Positions 26,920 to 36,000 of a DNA stretch of 64,000 bases are shown here, one piece after another. The stretch covers positions 682,001-746,000 of the forward strand of contig NZ_CP136573.1 of the NCBI RefSeq assembly GCF_035194505.1, read 5' to 3'. This DNA comes from Erythrobacter sp. Its GTDB lineage: Bacteria; Pseudomonadota; Alphaproteobacteria; Sphingomonadales; Sphingomonadaceae. The notes below the pieces were generated by a model, which had not been told where the DNA came from, made no database searches, and saw nothing but the letters and a program-made list of their open reading frames with translations. The position numbers and the translations under genes are program-made. How positions within the stretch are numbered: position 1 is the stretch's first letter; the number at the start of each line of letters is the position of its first letter.

Positions 26920-27149
26920 GCCAGTCCCTCCTGTTCTGCAAGTTGCAGGATTTCTCCGATGTTGAGGGATGCGCCCCCCGCTACCTCGATCACCACCCGC
27001 GCCCGCTGCGCGCTTTCCATGGCGGCGACATGGGCCACCATCTCGCGCAAGGTGCCCTTCTTGAGCACGGTGAAATTGTACTGAAGCTCAGAACCGCCAT
27101 CGTCGCGCTCGTGAACGCTCGCCTCAGCTTCCCAATCACGTGTGGACAT
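26916..27149 (-). CDS. Small conserved protein of unknown function upstream of gpx
   Basis: The 77-residue acidic protein has no cysteine and no membrane segment. It reads as a beta-strand segment (ELQYNFTVLKKGTLREMVAHV) then a strand (RARVVIEVAGGASLN) and a short acidic C-terminal helix, and could be a compact alpha/beta domain. The start ATG at 27149 has GGGGAGAA just upstream, a better site than the in-frame extension that begins at 27182. Its stop overlaps the peroxidase start by 4 nt. A perfect 15-bp palindrome lies 36-50 nt upstream of the ATG. I do not recognise the family. Confidence 0.75.
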   Translation of the reverse strand: MSTRDWEAEASVHERDDGGSELQYNFTVLKKGTLREMVAHVAAMESAQRARVVIEVAGGASLNIGEILQLAEQEGLA

Positions 27150-27184
27150 GTGTTCTCCCCTTGCCTTGCCGATGGTTTGCACGA

Positions 27185-27199
27185 GATCGGCAGCCGATC
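27185..27199. promoter_or_regulatory. Perfect 15-bp palindrome, candidate operator
   Basis: GATCGGC-A-GCCGATC is a perfect palindrome around one central base, in the 109-nt gap upstream of the small protein / peroxidase / protease operon and downstream of lolD. It could bind a dimeric repressor of that operon, or be the foot of a hairpin. No regulator gene lies next to it. Confidence 0.35.
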
Positions 27200-27258
27200 A
27201 ACGGCCCATCGTTCAAAACCGGGCACTCCAGCCATGCTGACAGGGCAGGAATCACCTA

Positions 27259-27951
27259 TCAGGCGCCGCTTTGGACCAGCACCCCATCCCTGAGACGCAC
27301 CACGCGGTCCATCCGCGCGGCGAGGCGTTCATTATGGGTCGCAACCAGCGCCGCGCTGCCCTCGCCCCGCACCAGCGCGAGGAACTGGGCGAGCACAGCG
27401 TCGGAAGTGTGCTCGTCAAGATTGCCGGTCGGCTCGTCGGCCAGCACCAGCGTCGGCTTGTTGGCAAGCGCACGCGCCACCGCGACGCGCTGCTGCTCCC
27501 CGCCCGAAAGCTGGTTCGGCCGGTGGGTCAGACGCTCGCCCAGGCCGAGGCTGGCAAGCAGGCTGTCCGCGCGCAGCTCGGCCTCGCCGCGCGGGACGCC
27601 GCGGATCATCTGCGGCATCACCACATTCTCGCGCGCATCGAAATCGGGCAGCAGGTGGTGGAACTGGTAGACAAAGCCCAGATGCTCGCGCCGCAGCGCG
27701 GTGCGCTCGTCGGCGGAGAGGTGTTCGGCCTGCGCGCCGGCGATGGCGATCGACCCTTCGAACCCGCCCTCGAGCAGGCCGATCGCTTGCAGCATGGTTG
27801 ACTTGCCCGAGCCCGAGGGCCCGAGCAGCGCGACGATCTCGCCCGGCATGATGTCGAGATCGACCCCGCGCAGCACCTCGATGCGCTGCCCGCCCTGTTC
27901 GAAGGCGCGCTTCAGCCCCTTCAACGAGACAATCGGCTGGCCGCTATTCAT
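27259..27951 (-). CDS. lolD: Lipoprotein-releasing ABC transporter, ATP-binding protein
   Basis: The 230-residue ATPase powers LolCE-type extraction of outer-membrane lipoproteins from the inner membrane. It has the Walker [19 protein letters not shown], the Q-loop [18 protein letters not shown] (LolD motif with H-L-L-P-x-F), the ABC signature [17 protein letters not shown], Walker [14 protein letters not shown], and the switch ATHNERLA. The start ATG at 27951 overlaps the permease stop by 8 nt (TATGAATAG region), consistent with coupled translation of the complex. Confidence 0.95.
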   Translation of the reverse strand: MNSGQPIVSLKGLKRAFEQGGQRIEVLRGVDLDIMPGEIVALLGPSGSGKSTMLQAIGLLEGGFEGSIAIAGAQAEHLSADERTALRREHLGFVYQFHHLLPDFDARENVVMPQMIRGVPRGEAELRADSLLASLGLGERLTHRPNQLSGGEQQRVAVARALANKPTLVLADEPTGNLDEHTSDAVLAQFLALVRGEGSAALVATHNERLAARMDRVVRLRDGVLVQSGA

Positions 27952-29182
27952 AACGCAGCACCTGTACCGGATCGGTGTTCGCAGCCTTGAGCGCGGGATA
28001 GAGCGTCGCGAGGAAGCTCAGCACCAGCGCGAGGGTGACGATGCCGAGGATTTCCCACGGATCGGTGCGCGAGGGCAGCGTGGTGAGGAAGCGCACCTGC
28101 GGGTCCCAGATTTCCTGTCCCGTGGCAAAGGCGATGAAATCGACAATCGGCTCGCGGAAGAACAGCACGATGAAGCCGAGCAGCAATCCGGCCGCCGTGC
28201 CGATCGCGCCCACCGTGGTGCCGGTGGTGACGAAGATCTTGGTGAGGCTGCGACGCGTTGCCCCCATGGTGCGCATGATCGCGATGTCGCGGGTCTTGGC
28301 GCGCACCAGCATCACGAGGCTCGACAGAATATTGAAAGCCGCCACCAAGACCATGAAGGACAAGGCAAAGAACATCGCCACCCGCTCGACCTGCAAGGCT
28401 TCGAACAGGGCCGAATTGATGGTCTTCCAGTCGGACACCACCGCCTTGCCTTCGAGCTTTTCCGCCACCGGAGCGAGGATTTCGCCCACCCGGTCAGGGT
28501 CCTCGACGGTGACTTCGATCATCCCGATCTTGTCGCCCATCAGCAGCAAGGTCTGCGCGTCCTTGATCGGCAACACCACGAACTTCTCGTCATAATCATA
28601 GATGCCGACTTCGAAGATCGCCCCCACCTCGTAGCCGATCTGGCGGATCGAGGTGCCGAAGGGCGTGGTGCGCCCTTGCGGGTTGATGATGGTGATGGTG
28701 TCGCCCACGCGGATGCCGAGGTTCTGGGCGAGCCGCATCCCGATTGCGATGCGGCCCGATCCATCCTGCAAGCTCCGGATGTCGCCAACAACCACCTTCT
28801 CGCCAAGGGTGGCGATGTCCTTGTCGGTCTGCCCGCGCACGAACACGGCTTCCACCCGGCCGTCAAAGCTGGTGAGCAGCGGCTGTTCGATCAGCGGGCT
28901 GGCCTCGACAACGCCCGGCGTGCGCTCGACATTGGCGAGCACGCTCTGCCAGTTCTCCAGCCGCCCGCCATAGGCCTGGACGATGGCATGGCCGTTCAAT
29001 CCGACGATCTTGTCGAGCAACTCGGCACGAAAGCCGTTCATCACGCTCATGACGATCACCAGCATCGCGACCGAGAGCATCACCACGCCCACGGAAATCC
29101 CCGCGACCAGCGCAATGAACGCCTCCCCCTTGCCCGGCCAGAGGTAGCGTTTGGCGATCATCCATTCGAACGGAGAGAGCAT
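27944..29182 (-). CDS. lolC: Lipoprotein-releasing ABC transporter, permease subunit (LolC/LolE family)
   Basis: The 412-residue inner-membrane permease has an N-terminal membrane segment (about 22-47, [21 protein letters not shown]), a large periplasmic MacB-like domain (about 48-260) and three C-terminal membrane segments in an FtsX domain, ending with the family segment [18 protein letters not shown]. Only one permease is encoded, so it may act as a homodimer (LolF-like) rather than a LolCE heterodimer. ATG at 29182 ([20 protein letters not shown]) fits the family N-terminus; a longer in-frame TTG start at 29245 is less likely. Confidence 0.94.
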   Translation of the reverse strand: MLSPFEWMIAKRYLWPGKGEAFIALVAGISVGVVMLSVAMLVIVMSVMNGFRAELLDKIVGLNGHAIVQAYGGRLENWQSVLANVERTPGVVEASPLIEQPLLTSFDGRVEAVFVRGQTDKDIATLGEKVVVGDIRSLQDGSGRIAIGMRLAQNLGIRVGDTITIINPQGRTTPFGTSIRQIGYEVGAIFEVGIYDYDEKFVVLPIKDAQTLLLMGDKIGMIEVTVEDPDRVGEILAPVAEKLEGKAVVSDWKTINSALFEALQVERVAMFFALSFMVLVAAFNILSSLVMLVRAKTRDIAIMRTMGATRRSLTKIFVTTGTTVGAIGTAAGLLLGFIVLFFREPIVDFIAFATGQEIWDPQVRFLTTLPSRTDPWEILGIVTLALVLSFLATLYPALKAANTDPVQVLRYE

Positions 29183-29397
29183 GAGAGGGTGCGTGCTGCC
29201 TGTATGGTGAACGCTGCCTGTAGAATGCGCGCCAACCTCCTGCAATCCCGTGGAAGGGTCATGTCCCCCACAGCCTATGTCACATCGCGGTCAGCAAAAA
29301 TGCGGGGGCTGGCCCCATGCTTTCCCTTGTAATTGATCCGTCACATCGCCATTGGGGCCGGGCGCCCTCAAGGCCCAAGCTTCGGACAGGTCTGGTG

Positions 29398-30885
29398 ATG
29401 CCGATGACACCCATCAATGTGACCCACCCTTTCCTCGACGCGGATGGCGACAAGCTTCGCGAGGAATGCGGGATTTTCGGCGCGATCAACGCGGCCGACG
29501 CCGCTGCGGCGACCGCCTTGGGCCTCCATGCGCTCCAGCATCGCGGACAGGAAGCAGCCGGGATCGTCAGCTTCGACGGCAGCGAATTCTATGTCCGGCG
29601 CGGGCTTGGCCATGTGGCGGAGAACTTCTCCTCTTCCGGAGCCATTGCCGAACTCCCTGGCCATATGGCGGCGGGCCATGTGCGCTATTCCACCACCGGC
29701 GGCGCGGGGCTGCGCAATGTCCAGCCGCTCTATGCCGATCTCGCCAGTGGCGGCTTTGCCGTGGCGCATAACGGCAATATCTCCAATGCGATGATGCTGC
29801 GCGCCGATCTGGTGGCCAAGGGTTCGATCTTCCAGTCGACCTCGGACACCGAGGTGATCATCCACCTTGTCGCCACCTCGCGCTATCCCACCATTGCCGA
29901 CCGGCTGGTCGACGCCCTGCGGCTGGTCGAGGGTGCCTATGCCCTGATCGTGATGACGCCTGAAGGCATGATCGCCTGCCGCGATCCGCTCGGCATCCGT
30001 CCGCTGGTTATGGGCCGCATGGGCGAATCGATCTTGTTCGCCTCCGAAACCGTCGCCTTCGACGTGGTTGGCGCAGAGGTCATCCGCGAGGTCGAGCCGG
30101 GCGAGCTGGTGCTGGTCGATTTCTCCGGCGAAATCCGCTCGGTCCGCCCCTTCGGCAGCCCGCCGCCGCGCCCCTGCATCTTCGAACACGTCTATTTCAG
30201 CCGCCCCGATTCCGTCTTCGCAGGCCGCTCGGTCTATCAGGCGCGCAAGGCGATCGGCGAGCAGCTCGCCATCGAAGCCCCGTGCGAGGCCGATCTGGTC
30301 GTCCCCGTGCCCGATAGCGGCGTGCCGGCGGCGCTGGGCTTTGCGCAGGCCTCGGGCATCCCGTTCGAGCTTGGCATCATCCGCTCGCACTATGTCGGCC
30401 GCACCTTCATCCAGCCGGGTGACGGCGCGCGCCACTCCAGCGTCAAGCGCAAGCACAATGCCAACCGCGCCCTCGTGGAAGGCAAGCGCATCGTGCTGAT
30501 CGACGATTCGATCGTGCGCGGCACCACCTCATTGAAGATCGTCGAGATGATGCGCGAGGCGGGCGCGGCCGAAGTCCACTTCCGCGTCGCCAGCCCGCCC
30601 ACCGCCCATTCCTGCTTCTACGGGGTCGACACGCCCGAACGTTCCAAGCTGCTCGCCGCACGCATGGAGCTGGAGCCGATGCGCGAATTCATCAAGGCCG
30701 ACAGCCTCGCCTTCATCTCGATCGACGGGCTCTATCGCGCGGTCGGCCACCAGAGCCGCGATGCCGTGCGCCCGCAGTTCTGCGACGCCTGCTTCACCGG
30801 CGACTACCCCACCTCGCTGACCGATCTGGCGCTCGCCGAAGCCAAGAGCGCCGAACTCCCTTTCGCTGACCCCAAGGCTGCGTAA
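29398..30885 (+). CDS. purF: Amidophosphoribosyltransferase
   Basis: This 495-residue enzyme makes phosphoribosylamine from PRPP and glutamine, the first committed step of purine synthesis. A short propeptide precedes the N-terminal nucleophile Cys23 ([12 protein letters not shown]), and the glutaminase domain (about 23-260) has [13 protein letters not shown] and HNGNISN. The phosphoribosyltransferase domain carries [14 protein letters not shown]-terminal cysteines ([19 protein letters not shown]) suggest the iron-sulfur form of PurF. ATG at 29398 is chosen; an ATG at 29404 would also leave a propeptide. The 215-nt divergent gap to lolC holds the promoters, and the SDR gene follows 3 nt later. 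Confidence 0.96.
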   Translation: MPMTPINVTHPFLDADGDKLREECGIFGAINAADAAAATALGLHALQHRGQEAAGIVSFDGSEFYVRRGLGHVAENFSSSGAIAELPGHMAAGHVRYSTTGGAGLRNVQPLYADLASGGFAVAHNGNISNAMMLRADLVAKGSIFQSTSDTEVIIHLVATSRYPTIADRLVDALRLVEGAYALIVMTPEGMIACRDPLGIRPLVMGRMGESILFASETVAFDVVGAEVIREVEPGELVLVDFSGEIRSVRPFGSPPPRPCIFEHVYFSRPDSVFAGRSVYQARKAIGEQLAIEAPCEADLVVPVPDSGVPAALGFAQASGIPFELGIIRSHYVGRTFIQPGDGARHSSVKRKHNANRALVEGKRIVLIDDSIVRGTTSLKIVEMMREAGAAEVHFRVASPPTAHSCFYGVDTPERSKLLAARMELEPMREFIKADSLAFISIDGLYRAVGHQSRDAVRPQFCDACFTGDYPTSLTDLALAEAKSAELPFADPKAA

Positions 30886-30888
30886 TCC

Positions 30889-31608
30889 ATGACCACCGAT
30901 AATGTGAAACCGCTTGCCGGCCGCACCGCGCTCGTCACCGGCGCGAGCCGCGGGATCGGCGCTGCGACCGCGAAGGAACTGGCCGCCGCGGGCGCGCATG
31001 TGATCCTCGTCGCGCGCAAGGTGAAGGCGCTGGAAGAGGTCGAGGACGCGATCCACGCCGCCGGCGGCACCTCGACCATCGCCCCGCTCGATCTGACCGA
31101 GCCCGACTCCGTCACCCGCCTTGCGACCGCGATTTCCGGACGCTGGCAGACGCTCGACATCATGGTGCTGGCCGCCGCCTATCTGCCCGAGCTCACCCCG
31201 CTCTCGCAGATCGAGCCCAAGCAGTTCAACCAGGCGCTGCTCACCAATGTGGTCGCCACCCATGCGCTGATTTCGGCCTTCGATCCGATGCTGCGCCGCG
31301 CCGAGGCAGGCCGCATCATCGGCCTCACCAGCTCGGTCGGCGCCGCGCCGCGTCCTTACTGGGGCGCCTATTCCTCGACCAAGGCCGCATTCGAGAACCT
31401 GCTCGAAACCTATGCCGCCGAAGTCGAGCGCCTGTCGCCCCTTCGCGTGGCGATCATCGATCCCGGCGCAACCCGCACCGAAATGCGCGCCCGCGCCTAT
31501 CCGGGCGAGGATGCCTCCACCGTCAAGCCGCCCGAAACCGTGGCGAACCGGTTGGTCACGCTGCTGGTGGACGGTTTCGACAGCCTCCACCGCGAGCGCG
31601 TTAGCTAA
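30889..31608 (+). CDS. SDR family oxidoreductase
   Basis: The 239-residue short-chain dehydrogenase/reductase has the cofactor motif [25 protein letters not shown] in place of the usual N-N-A-G, and the catalytic Ser/Tyr/Lys in [27 protein letters not shown]. The motif V-A-R-K after the second strand suggests NADP preference. It directly follows purF with a 3-nt gap, a pairing that implies cotranscription though not a purine role. The substrate is unknown. The stop is followed by an AT-rich stretch (31609-31680). Confidence 0.9.
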   Translation: MTTDNVKPLAGRTALVTGASRGIGAATAKELAAAGAHVILVARKVKALEEVEDAIHAAGGTSTIAPLDLTEPDSVTRLATAISGRWQTLDIMVLAAAYLPELTPLSQIEPKQFNQALLTNVVATHALISAFDPMLRRAEAGRIIGLTSSVGAAPRPYWGAYSSTKAAFENLLETYAAEVERLSPLRVAIIDPGATRTEMRARAYPGEDASTVKPPETVANRLVTLLVDGFDSLHRERVS

Positions 31609-31747
31609 AAAATTATCCTGCTTTTCCAATTCCCTAAAAGCTTGTTAAGCTGACAGGGTAACGATTTGTTAAGGCTTGCGATGGCATGGCTCATCAAAGA
31701 CCGCGCTGCGTCCGGCGGCGACGGCTCGCGAGATGAGGTAGACAGCG

Positions 31748-32095
31748 ATGCCCCTGGATCACGATCCCTATCGCCTGGCTGCGCAGGAAGATCGCTGCAG
31801 CCCGCGCACGCGCCTGACCATTCCGGCCACGCTTCGCGCATCGGGCGGACGCGCCTTCCAGAGCGTCGTCCACGATCTGTCGATCTCGGGCTTCTCGGCC
31901 GCTTCGATCAACCGCATGCACGAAGGCCAGCTGTGCTGGCTGACCCTGCCCGGCCTCGAATCGCTTCAGGCCGAGGTCGTGTGGTGGGACAACTGCATCG
32001 TCGGCTGCGCCTTCTCGGAGCTGCTGAGCCCGATCGTGCACGACAACATCCTGCAGCGTTACAGCAATGTCGGGGTCTATCGTCAGGTGATCTGA
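31748..32095 (+). CDS. PilZ domain protein
   Basis: The 115-residue single-domain protein contains the PilZ motifs for cyclic di-GMP: an Arg-rich segment EDRCSPRTRLTIPATLR and VHDLSISGFSAAS, the D-x-S-x-x-G signature. The first arginine motif reads R-C-S-P-R, one residue longer than the canonical R-x-x-x-R when counted from R17, so binding is likely but not certain. It is preceded by a 139-nt AT-rich gap containing AGCTT-GTT-AAGCT (31639-31651), and is therefore probably transcribed on its own. It would link c-di-GMP to motility or exopolysaccharide output, perhaps the XrtA locus (inference). Confidence 0.87.
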   Translation: MPLDHDPYRLAAQEDRCSPRTRLTIPATLRASGGRAFQSVVHDLSISGFSAASINRMHEGQLCWLTLPGLESLQAEVVWWDNCIVGCAFSELLSPIVHDNILQRYSNVGVYRQVI

Positions 32096-32123
32096 GTGGG
32101 AGCGCTCACGCGCCCCCGACCCA

Positions 32124-33311
32124 TCACTTGGCTTCGGCTGCCACCTTGCGGCTGAGATCGAGGAACTGGCCCCGCTCCGGCCCGCCGCTCGCCGTCTTCC
32201 AATTGCCGATATAGGCGAACACGACCTGCTTGTCGGGGAACAGGGTGATCGCCTGCCCGAAGATCCCCTGCGCGCCATAGGTGCCCTGCGGGTAGGTCCA
32301 CCACTGATAGCCATAACCGAAGCCGCTTGTGCCGAAGTCCACCGCGCTGTCGGTCGCTGCGGCAAACCAGCCCTCCGGCACCGCGCCCTTCCCGCCTTCG
32401 AGCGCGAATTGCCCCATCCGTGCATAGTCCGACAGGGTGATCGACAGGCAGCACCCGCCGATATTGCCGCCGCGCGGATCGACCATCCAGAACAGCCCGC
32501 TTTCAAAGCCCGCCGGATCGACGATCTTGGCCTTGGCATATTCGGCCAGCGGCTTGCCCACGGCATTTTCCACCAGCACGCCGATGAGGTTGGTCTCGCC
32601 GGTCTTGTAGACCCACTTCGCCCCCGGTTCCGCCTCGCGCGGGAGCGCCTTCATCTGGGCGACAATCGCATCGGCGCCATATTCGACCACGAAGCGGTTC
32701 ATCTGCGCCACATCGGACTTGGGATCGGTGTAATCCTCGTTCCACTTCACGCCGCTCGTCATGGTGGCGAGCTGGCGCACAGTGACGCCCTCGTAGGCCG
32801 AGCCCGCAAGGCCCGGGATATACTTCGTCACCGGATCATCGAGGCTGGCGATGAACCCGTCCTTTACCGCCGCACCGAGCAGGGTCGAGGTGAAGCTCTT
32901 GGCGACCGAGAAGCTCGTCCAGCGATCCTTCGGGCCCATGCCGAGGGCATATTCCTCGTGCACCACCTTGCCATCGGCGAGCACCATCACACCGGCGGTC
33001 TTGGTCGCCTGCATCAGCGCAGTGATCTCGGCCTGAAGCGCGGGGCTCAGCGGCGTACCCTTGGGCAGCGCGCGGATGACCTTGGCGGCGGGAACTTCGT
33101 GACCGGCGAACCACTGCTCCATCGCGCGGAAACGTTCGGCGCGCTGGGCATCGCTCCAGAACAGCACCTGAAGGTCGGACTGGTCGCGCGCCGGCGGCTG
33201 GGTCAGCGTCACCTCGGGCGCGGCCGGGCCTTGCTCCTTTGCGCTGGCACCGGTGGCCGCCAGCAGTCCTGCCAGCACCAGCCCCGAAACCGCGTGTCTG
33301 ATCCCGTTCAT
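32124..33311 (-). CDS. Exported serine hydrolase (class C beta-lactamase/NylB-like family)
   Basis: The 395-residue protein has a cleavable signal peptide (LAGLLAATGASA, cut near residue 24) and a serine beta-lactamase-like fold. The nucleophile motif S-x-x-K appears as SFSVAKSFTSTLLGAA, the second motif as VYKTGETNLIG, where 6-aminohexanoate-dimer hydrolase relatives have Y-x-S-x-x-T, and the third as YGAQGIFGQ. The region MTSGVKWNEDY is also typical of NylB-like hydrolases. A true beta-lactamase function is therefore less likely than an esterase or amidase. It stands alone between the PilZ gene (convergent) and the photolyase gene. Confidence 0.9.
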   Translation of the reverse strand: MNGIRHAVSGLVLAGLLAATGASAKEQGPAAPEVTLTQPPARDQSDLQVLFWSDAQRAERFRAMEQWFAGHEVPAAKVIRALPKGTPLSPALQAEITALMQATKTAGVMVLADGKVVHEEYALGMGPKDRWTSFSVAKSFTSTLLGAAVKDGFIASLDDPVTKYIPGLAGSAYEGVTVRQLATMTSGVKWNEDYTDPKSDVAQMNRFVVEYGADAIVAQMKALPREAEPGAKWVYKTGETNLIGVLVENAVGKPLAEYAKAKIVDPAGFESGLFWMVDPRGGNIGGCCLSITLSDYARMGQFALEGGKGAVPEGWFAAATDSAVDFGTSGFGYGYQWWTYPQGTYGAQGIFGQAITLFPDKQVVFAYIGNWKTASGGPERGQFLDLSRKVAAEAK

Positions 33312-33393
33312 TGCTCTCTCCCGTCTTGTGTTGTTGCCGCAGGGCATAGGCGGGAGCGGGCGGCGCGGGCAAGCCCCTGTCCTGTCCTTGGCG

Positions 33394-34785
33394 TCAACTG
33401 TCCTTCAGGGTCTTCAATGCCGCCAGCGCGCGTTCGCGGGCGGCACGGTGCGCAACGATCTTGCGCGGATAGCCCGCAGGACGGCGGCCGAACTCTTCAG
33501 GGTCGTGGACATATGGCTCCTCCAAGCCCTTGAGTTCAGACACATAGGTGCGGATATAACGCGCCGCATCGAACTTTTCCGACTGCGAGAGCGGCGCCAT
33601 GATCCGGCTGAACATGTTGGAATCGACGCCCGTCCCCGCCGTCCACTGCCAGTTGGTGGCGTTGGAGGCGTAGTCGGCATCGCAGAGCGTATCCCAGAAC
33701 CATTTCTCCCCCTCGCGCCAGTCGATCAGCAGGTGCTTGATGAGGAAGCTCGCGGTGATCATCCGCACGCGGTTATGCATCCAGCCTGTCTGCCACAGCT
33801 GGCGCATCCCGGCATCGACGATCGGGTAGCCGGTGCGGCCCTCTTGCCATGCCTTGAGATCGCGCGCGGCGGCGGGATCGGTCGCAGGATCGCGCCAGGG
33901 AAAGCGGTCGAAATCCTCGCGATAGTTCTGCGTCGCGTATGTCGGGAATTGCAGCACCGCATTGGCCGAATAGTCGCGCCAGATCAGCTCGCCCTCAAAG
34001 GTTTCCCAGCCTTTGGAAGTGTGGTCTTTCAGGGCGTGCCAGATCTGGATCGGCGAGATTTCGCCGAAGTGCAGATGCGGCGAGAGGCGCGAGACCTTGT
34101 CGACACTGGGCAGGTTGCGCTTGTCGTCATAGGCATCGACGTCCGCCTCCCATGCCGCGAGGCGGGCGTGGGCGGCGTCTTCACCGACCTCCCAGAACTC
34201 CGCCATGCCGCCCGACCAGTCGGGTTTGGTCGGGAGCAGGTTCCACGATGCAAGGTCGTCCGAGGGGGGCCAGTTGGCGGGCGCGTCCAGCCGCTCGGGC
34301 GCGGGGAGTTCATCGCGCGGCGGCAATTCGGCGCGGACGGCGCGGCTGAAGGGGGTGTAGATCTTGTACTGCCCGCCGGTGCCGGTGGTGATGCTGCCCG
34401 GCACCATCAGGTAATTGCCGTGGTTGAGTTGCAGGTCGAGGCTCTTGGCCAGATTGCGCTCGGCGTTCAGCCACCACGGTTCGTAATGGCAATTGGCGTG
34501 GATGGTCGCCGCGCCCGTTTCCTGCGCCAGCTTGGTCAGCTCCGCCACCGCCTCCCCGCGCCGCAGGATCAGGCGACTGCCCCTCGCCTCAAGGCGCTTG
34601 GCGAGGCTCGCCAGCGAATGATGCAGCCACCAACGCGACGCCCCGCCATATGCGTGGTGCTTCGGGCTTTCGTCGTCGAGGACATAGACCGCCACCACAG
34701 GGCCAGCCTTGGCGGCGTGATAAAGCGCGGGATTATCAGCCAAGCGCAGGTCGCGCCGCAGCCATACGATTTGGGGGGAACTCAA
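33394..34785 (-). CDS. phrB: Deoxyribodipyrimidine photolyase
   Basis: The 463-residue flavoprotein repairs cyclobutane pyrimidine dimers with blue light. The N-terminal antenna domain starts SSPQIVWLRRDLRLADNPAL, and the C-terminal FAD domain contains SRLSPHLHFGEISP, TGYPIVDAGMRQLWQTGWMHNRVRMI and WQWTAGTGVDSN with the electron-transfer tryptophans. The combination is typical of class I CPD photolyases. It is followed by the serine hydrolase gene with an 82-nt gap. Presence fits a light-exposed aquatic lifestyle (inference). Confidence 0.96.
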   Translation of the reverse strand: MSSPQIVWLRRDLRLADNPALYHAAKAGPVVAVYVLDDESPKHHAYGGASRWWLHHSLASLAKRLEARGSRLILRRGEAVAELTKLAQETGAATIHANCHYEPWWLNAERNLAKSLDLQLNHGNYLMVPGSITTGTGGQYKIYTPFSRAVRAELPPRDELPAPERLDAPANWPPSDDLASWNLLPTKPDWSGGMAEFWEVGEDAAHARLAAWEADVDAYDDKRNLPSVDKVSRLSPHLHFGEISPIQIWHALKDHTSKGWETFEGELIWRDYSANAVLQFPTYATQNYREDFDRFPWRDPATDPAAARDLKAWQEGRTGYPIVDAGMRQLWQTGWMHNRVRMITASFLIKHLLIDWREGEKWFWDTLCDADYASNATNWQWTAGTGVDSNMFSRIMAPLSQSEKFDAARYIRTYVSELKGLEEPYVHDPEEFGRRPAGYPRKIVAHRAARERALAALKTLKDS

Positions 34786-34803
34786 GACAAACCTCCGTTC
34801 GCC

Positions 34804-34901
34804 CTGAGCTTGTCGGAAGCGAAGCTGACCCGCAGGGTCAACGACTGTCCTTCTTCTGGCTCTGAGCGAGAAAGTAAAAAGCAGGGCTTCGACAAGCTCA
34901 G
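34804..34901. repeat. Second inverted pair of CTTCGACAAGCTCAG repeats
   Basis: CTGAGCTTGTCGGAAG at 34804-34819 (one inserted G) and CTTCGACAAGCTCAG at 34887-34901 face each other across about 67 nt. The unit matches the pair at 12972-13043 in core sequence and orientation, and again lies between two leftward genes, here downstream of the YdjM-like gene and upstream of the photolyase. Confidence 0.78.
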
Positions 34902-34929
34902 CCCGAACGGGTGTGGGGAGGTAATGCGC

Positions 34930-35898
34930 CTAGGGCGCGGCAGGTTCCGGTAAATCGATCCCCGGAATTTGATGGAGCGGAATGCACTTCACGCTCGGCA
35001 ATGAAACCGAAAACCGGTCCAACACGCGCGGATCAGTAAAGCGAGCATCGCGTAGGATCACCGAACCATCCGGCGCCCACTCGGCAAAGGGAGCCCGTGA
35101 CCAGAACAGGAAGGCGTCGGCTTGCGGGCTCCCGCGTGCGCTTTCCATCGCTCTCCAGACATTGCAGTTTCCGACCGAAACCGAGCCGATCGACCACTTG
35201 CCATCGCCATAAGTCGTGATCATTTCACGCTTCCAGAATTGCAGCGGCACAGGACTAGCAATGACGGTTCGCCCATGTTCGGCAAAGGAATGGGCTTGGG
35301 CAATCGGCTCTGCATCTTGTCCGGCGCGGGTCGTGATCCACCCATTCACCCCGATATAGGCTAGCACCGCCGCAATCCCCACCCGCGCAGGCCGCATCCA
35401 CTCCGCCCCAACCTTCTCCCGCCGCCGCGAGACCCACACCGCTGCAATCATCACCGCCCACAGCCACGGGTCGATGATGAACAGCGTGTCGCCGTAGAAC
35501 CACTGCGACGAGAACGGCTCTAGCAACCGGATGCCGTAGACGTTGAGCCAGTCGAAGAACGGGTGGCTGAGGCAGCCGATGAAGGCCATCGCATAGAGCC
35601 AGCCGAACCGCACCGGCAGCCTCGCCTCGGGCCGCGTCCCGCGCCGCGTCTGCCAGCGGTCCCAGCCCCATAGCAGCCCCGCCAAGATCAGCGGCAGCAG
35701 CACCAGCGCGGGTGGGCCGTGGGTGATGCCGCGGCGGAAGGCGAGATGCTCGGTGCCCTCGAGCCAGAAAAAGCACGCCGCATCCACATCGGGCAGGTTC
35801 GCGCCGATGATGAGCGCGGACATGGCGAGCCCCGTGGTGCGCTTCAGCCCCGCCTGCCCCAGCACCGCGCCGACAAGGCTATGTGTCAGATTGTCCAT
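34930..35898 (-). CDS. YdjM-family membrane-bound metal-dependent hydrolase
   Basis: This 322-residue inner-membrane protein starts MDNLTHSLVGAVLGQAGL, the hallmark of the YdjM/LexA-regulated family, with possible metal ligands in DNLTHS, NLPDVDA, RRGITHGPPAL and GCLSHPFFDWLNVYG. Four to five membrane segments are visible between residues 15 and 190, and the C-terminal 120 residues form a soluble domain with few hydrophobic stretches. The biochemical activity is unproven for the family. The gene appears to have its own promoter in the 102-nt divergent gap to the esterase. Confidence 0.9.
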   Translation of the reverse strand: MDNLTHSLVGAVLGQAGLKRTTGLAMSALIIGANLPDVDAACFFWLEGTEHLAFRRGITHGPPALVLLPLILAGLLWGWDRWQTRRGTRPEARLPVRFGWLYAMAFIGCLSHPFFDWLNVYGIRLLEPFSSQWFYGDTLFIIDPWLWAVMIAAVWVSRRREKVGAEWMRPARVGIAAVLAYIGVNGWITTRAGQDAEPIAQAHSFAEHGRTVIASPVPLQFWKREMITTYGDGKWSIGSVSVGNCNVWRAMESARGSPQADAFLFWSRAPFAEWAPDGSVILRDARFTDPRVLDRFSVSLPSVKCIPLHQIPGIDLPEPAAP

Positions 35899-36000
35899 AT
35901 GTTTCGAGGCTAGCGCGCAGCTTTGCCCAAGGGAACCGCAAATCCGCTTGGAAATCCGCCCATGCCTCGCCTATCGCTCCCGCAAGGAGAGACTGCGACC

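Noticed and set aside
29305..29325. GGGGCTGGCCCC symmetrical element upstream of purF
   Set aside because: The arms leave a loop of only two bases, too small for an RNA hairpin, and such GC-rich symmetry is common by chance here; no purine riboswitch features were found around it.
32096..32123. GTGGGAGCGCTCAC near-palindrome between the convergent PilZ and serine hydrolase genes as a terminator
   Set aside because: The stem is imperfect and no U-run follows on either strand.
32124..33311. Beta-lactamase gene linked to the blaI/blaR-like pair
   Set aside because: The serine hydrolase lies 11 kb away, has NylB-like rather than beta-lactamase motifs, and shows no TACA-NN-TGTA site upstream.
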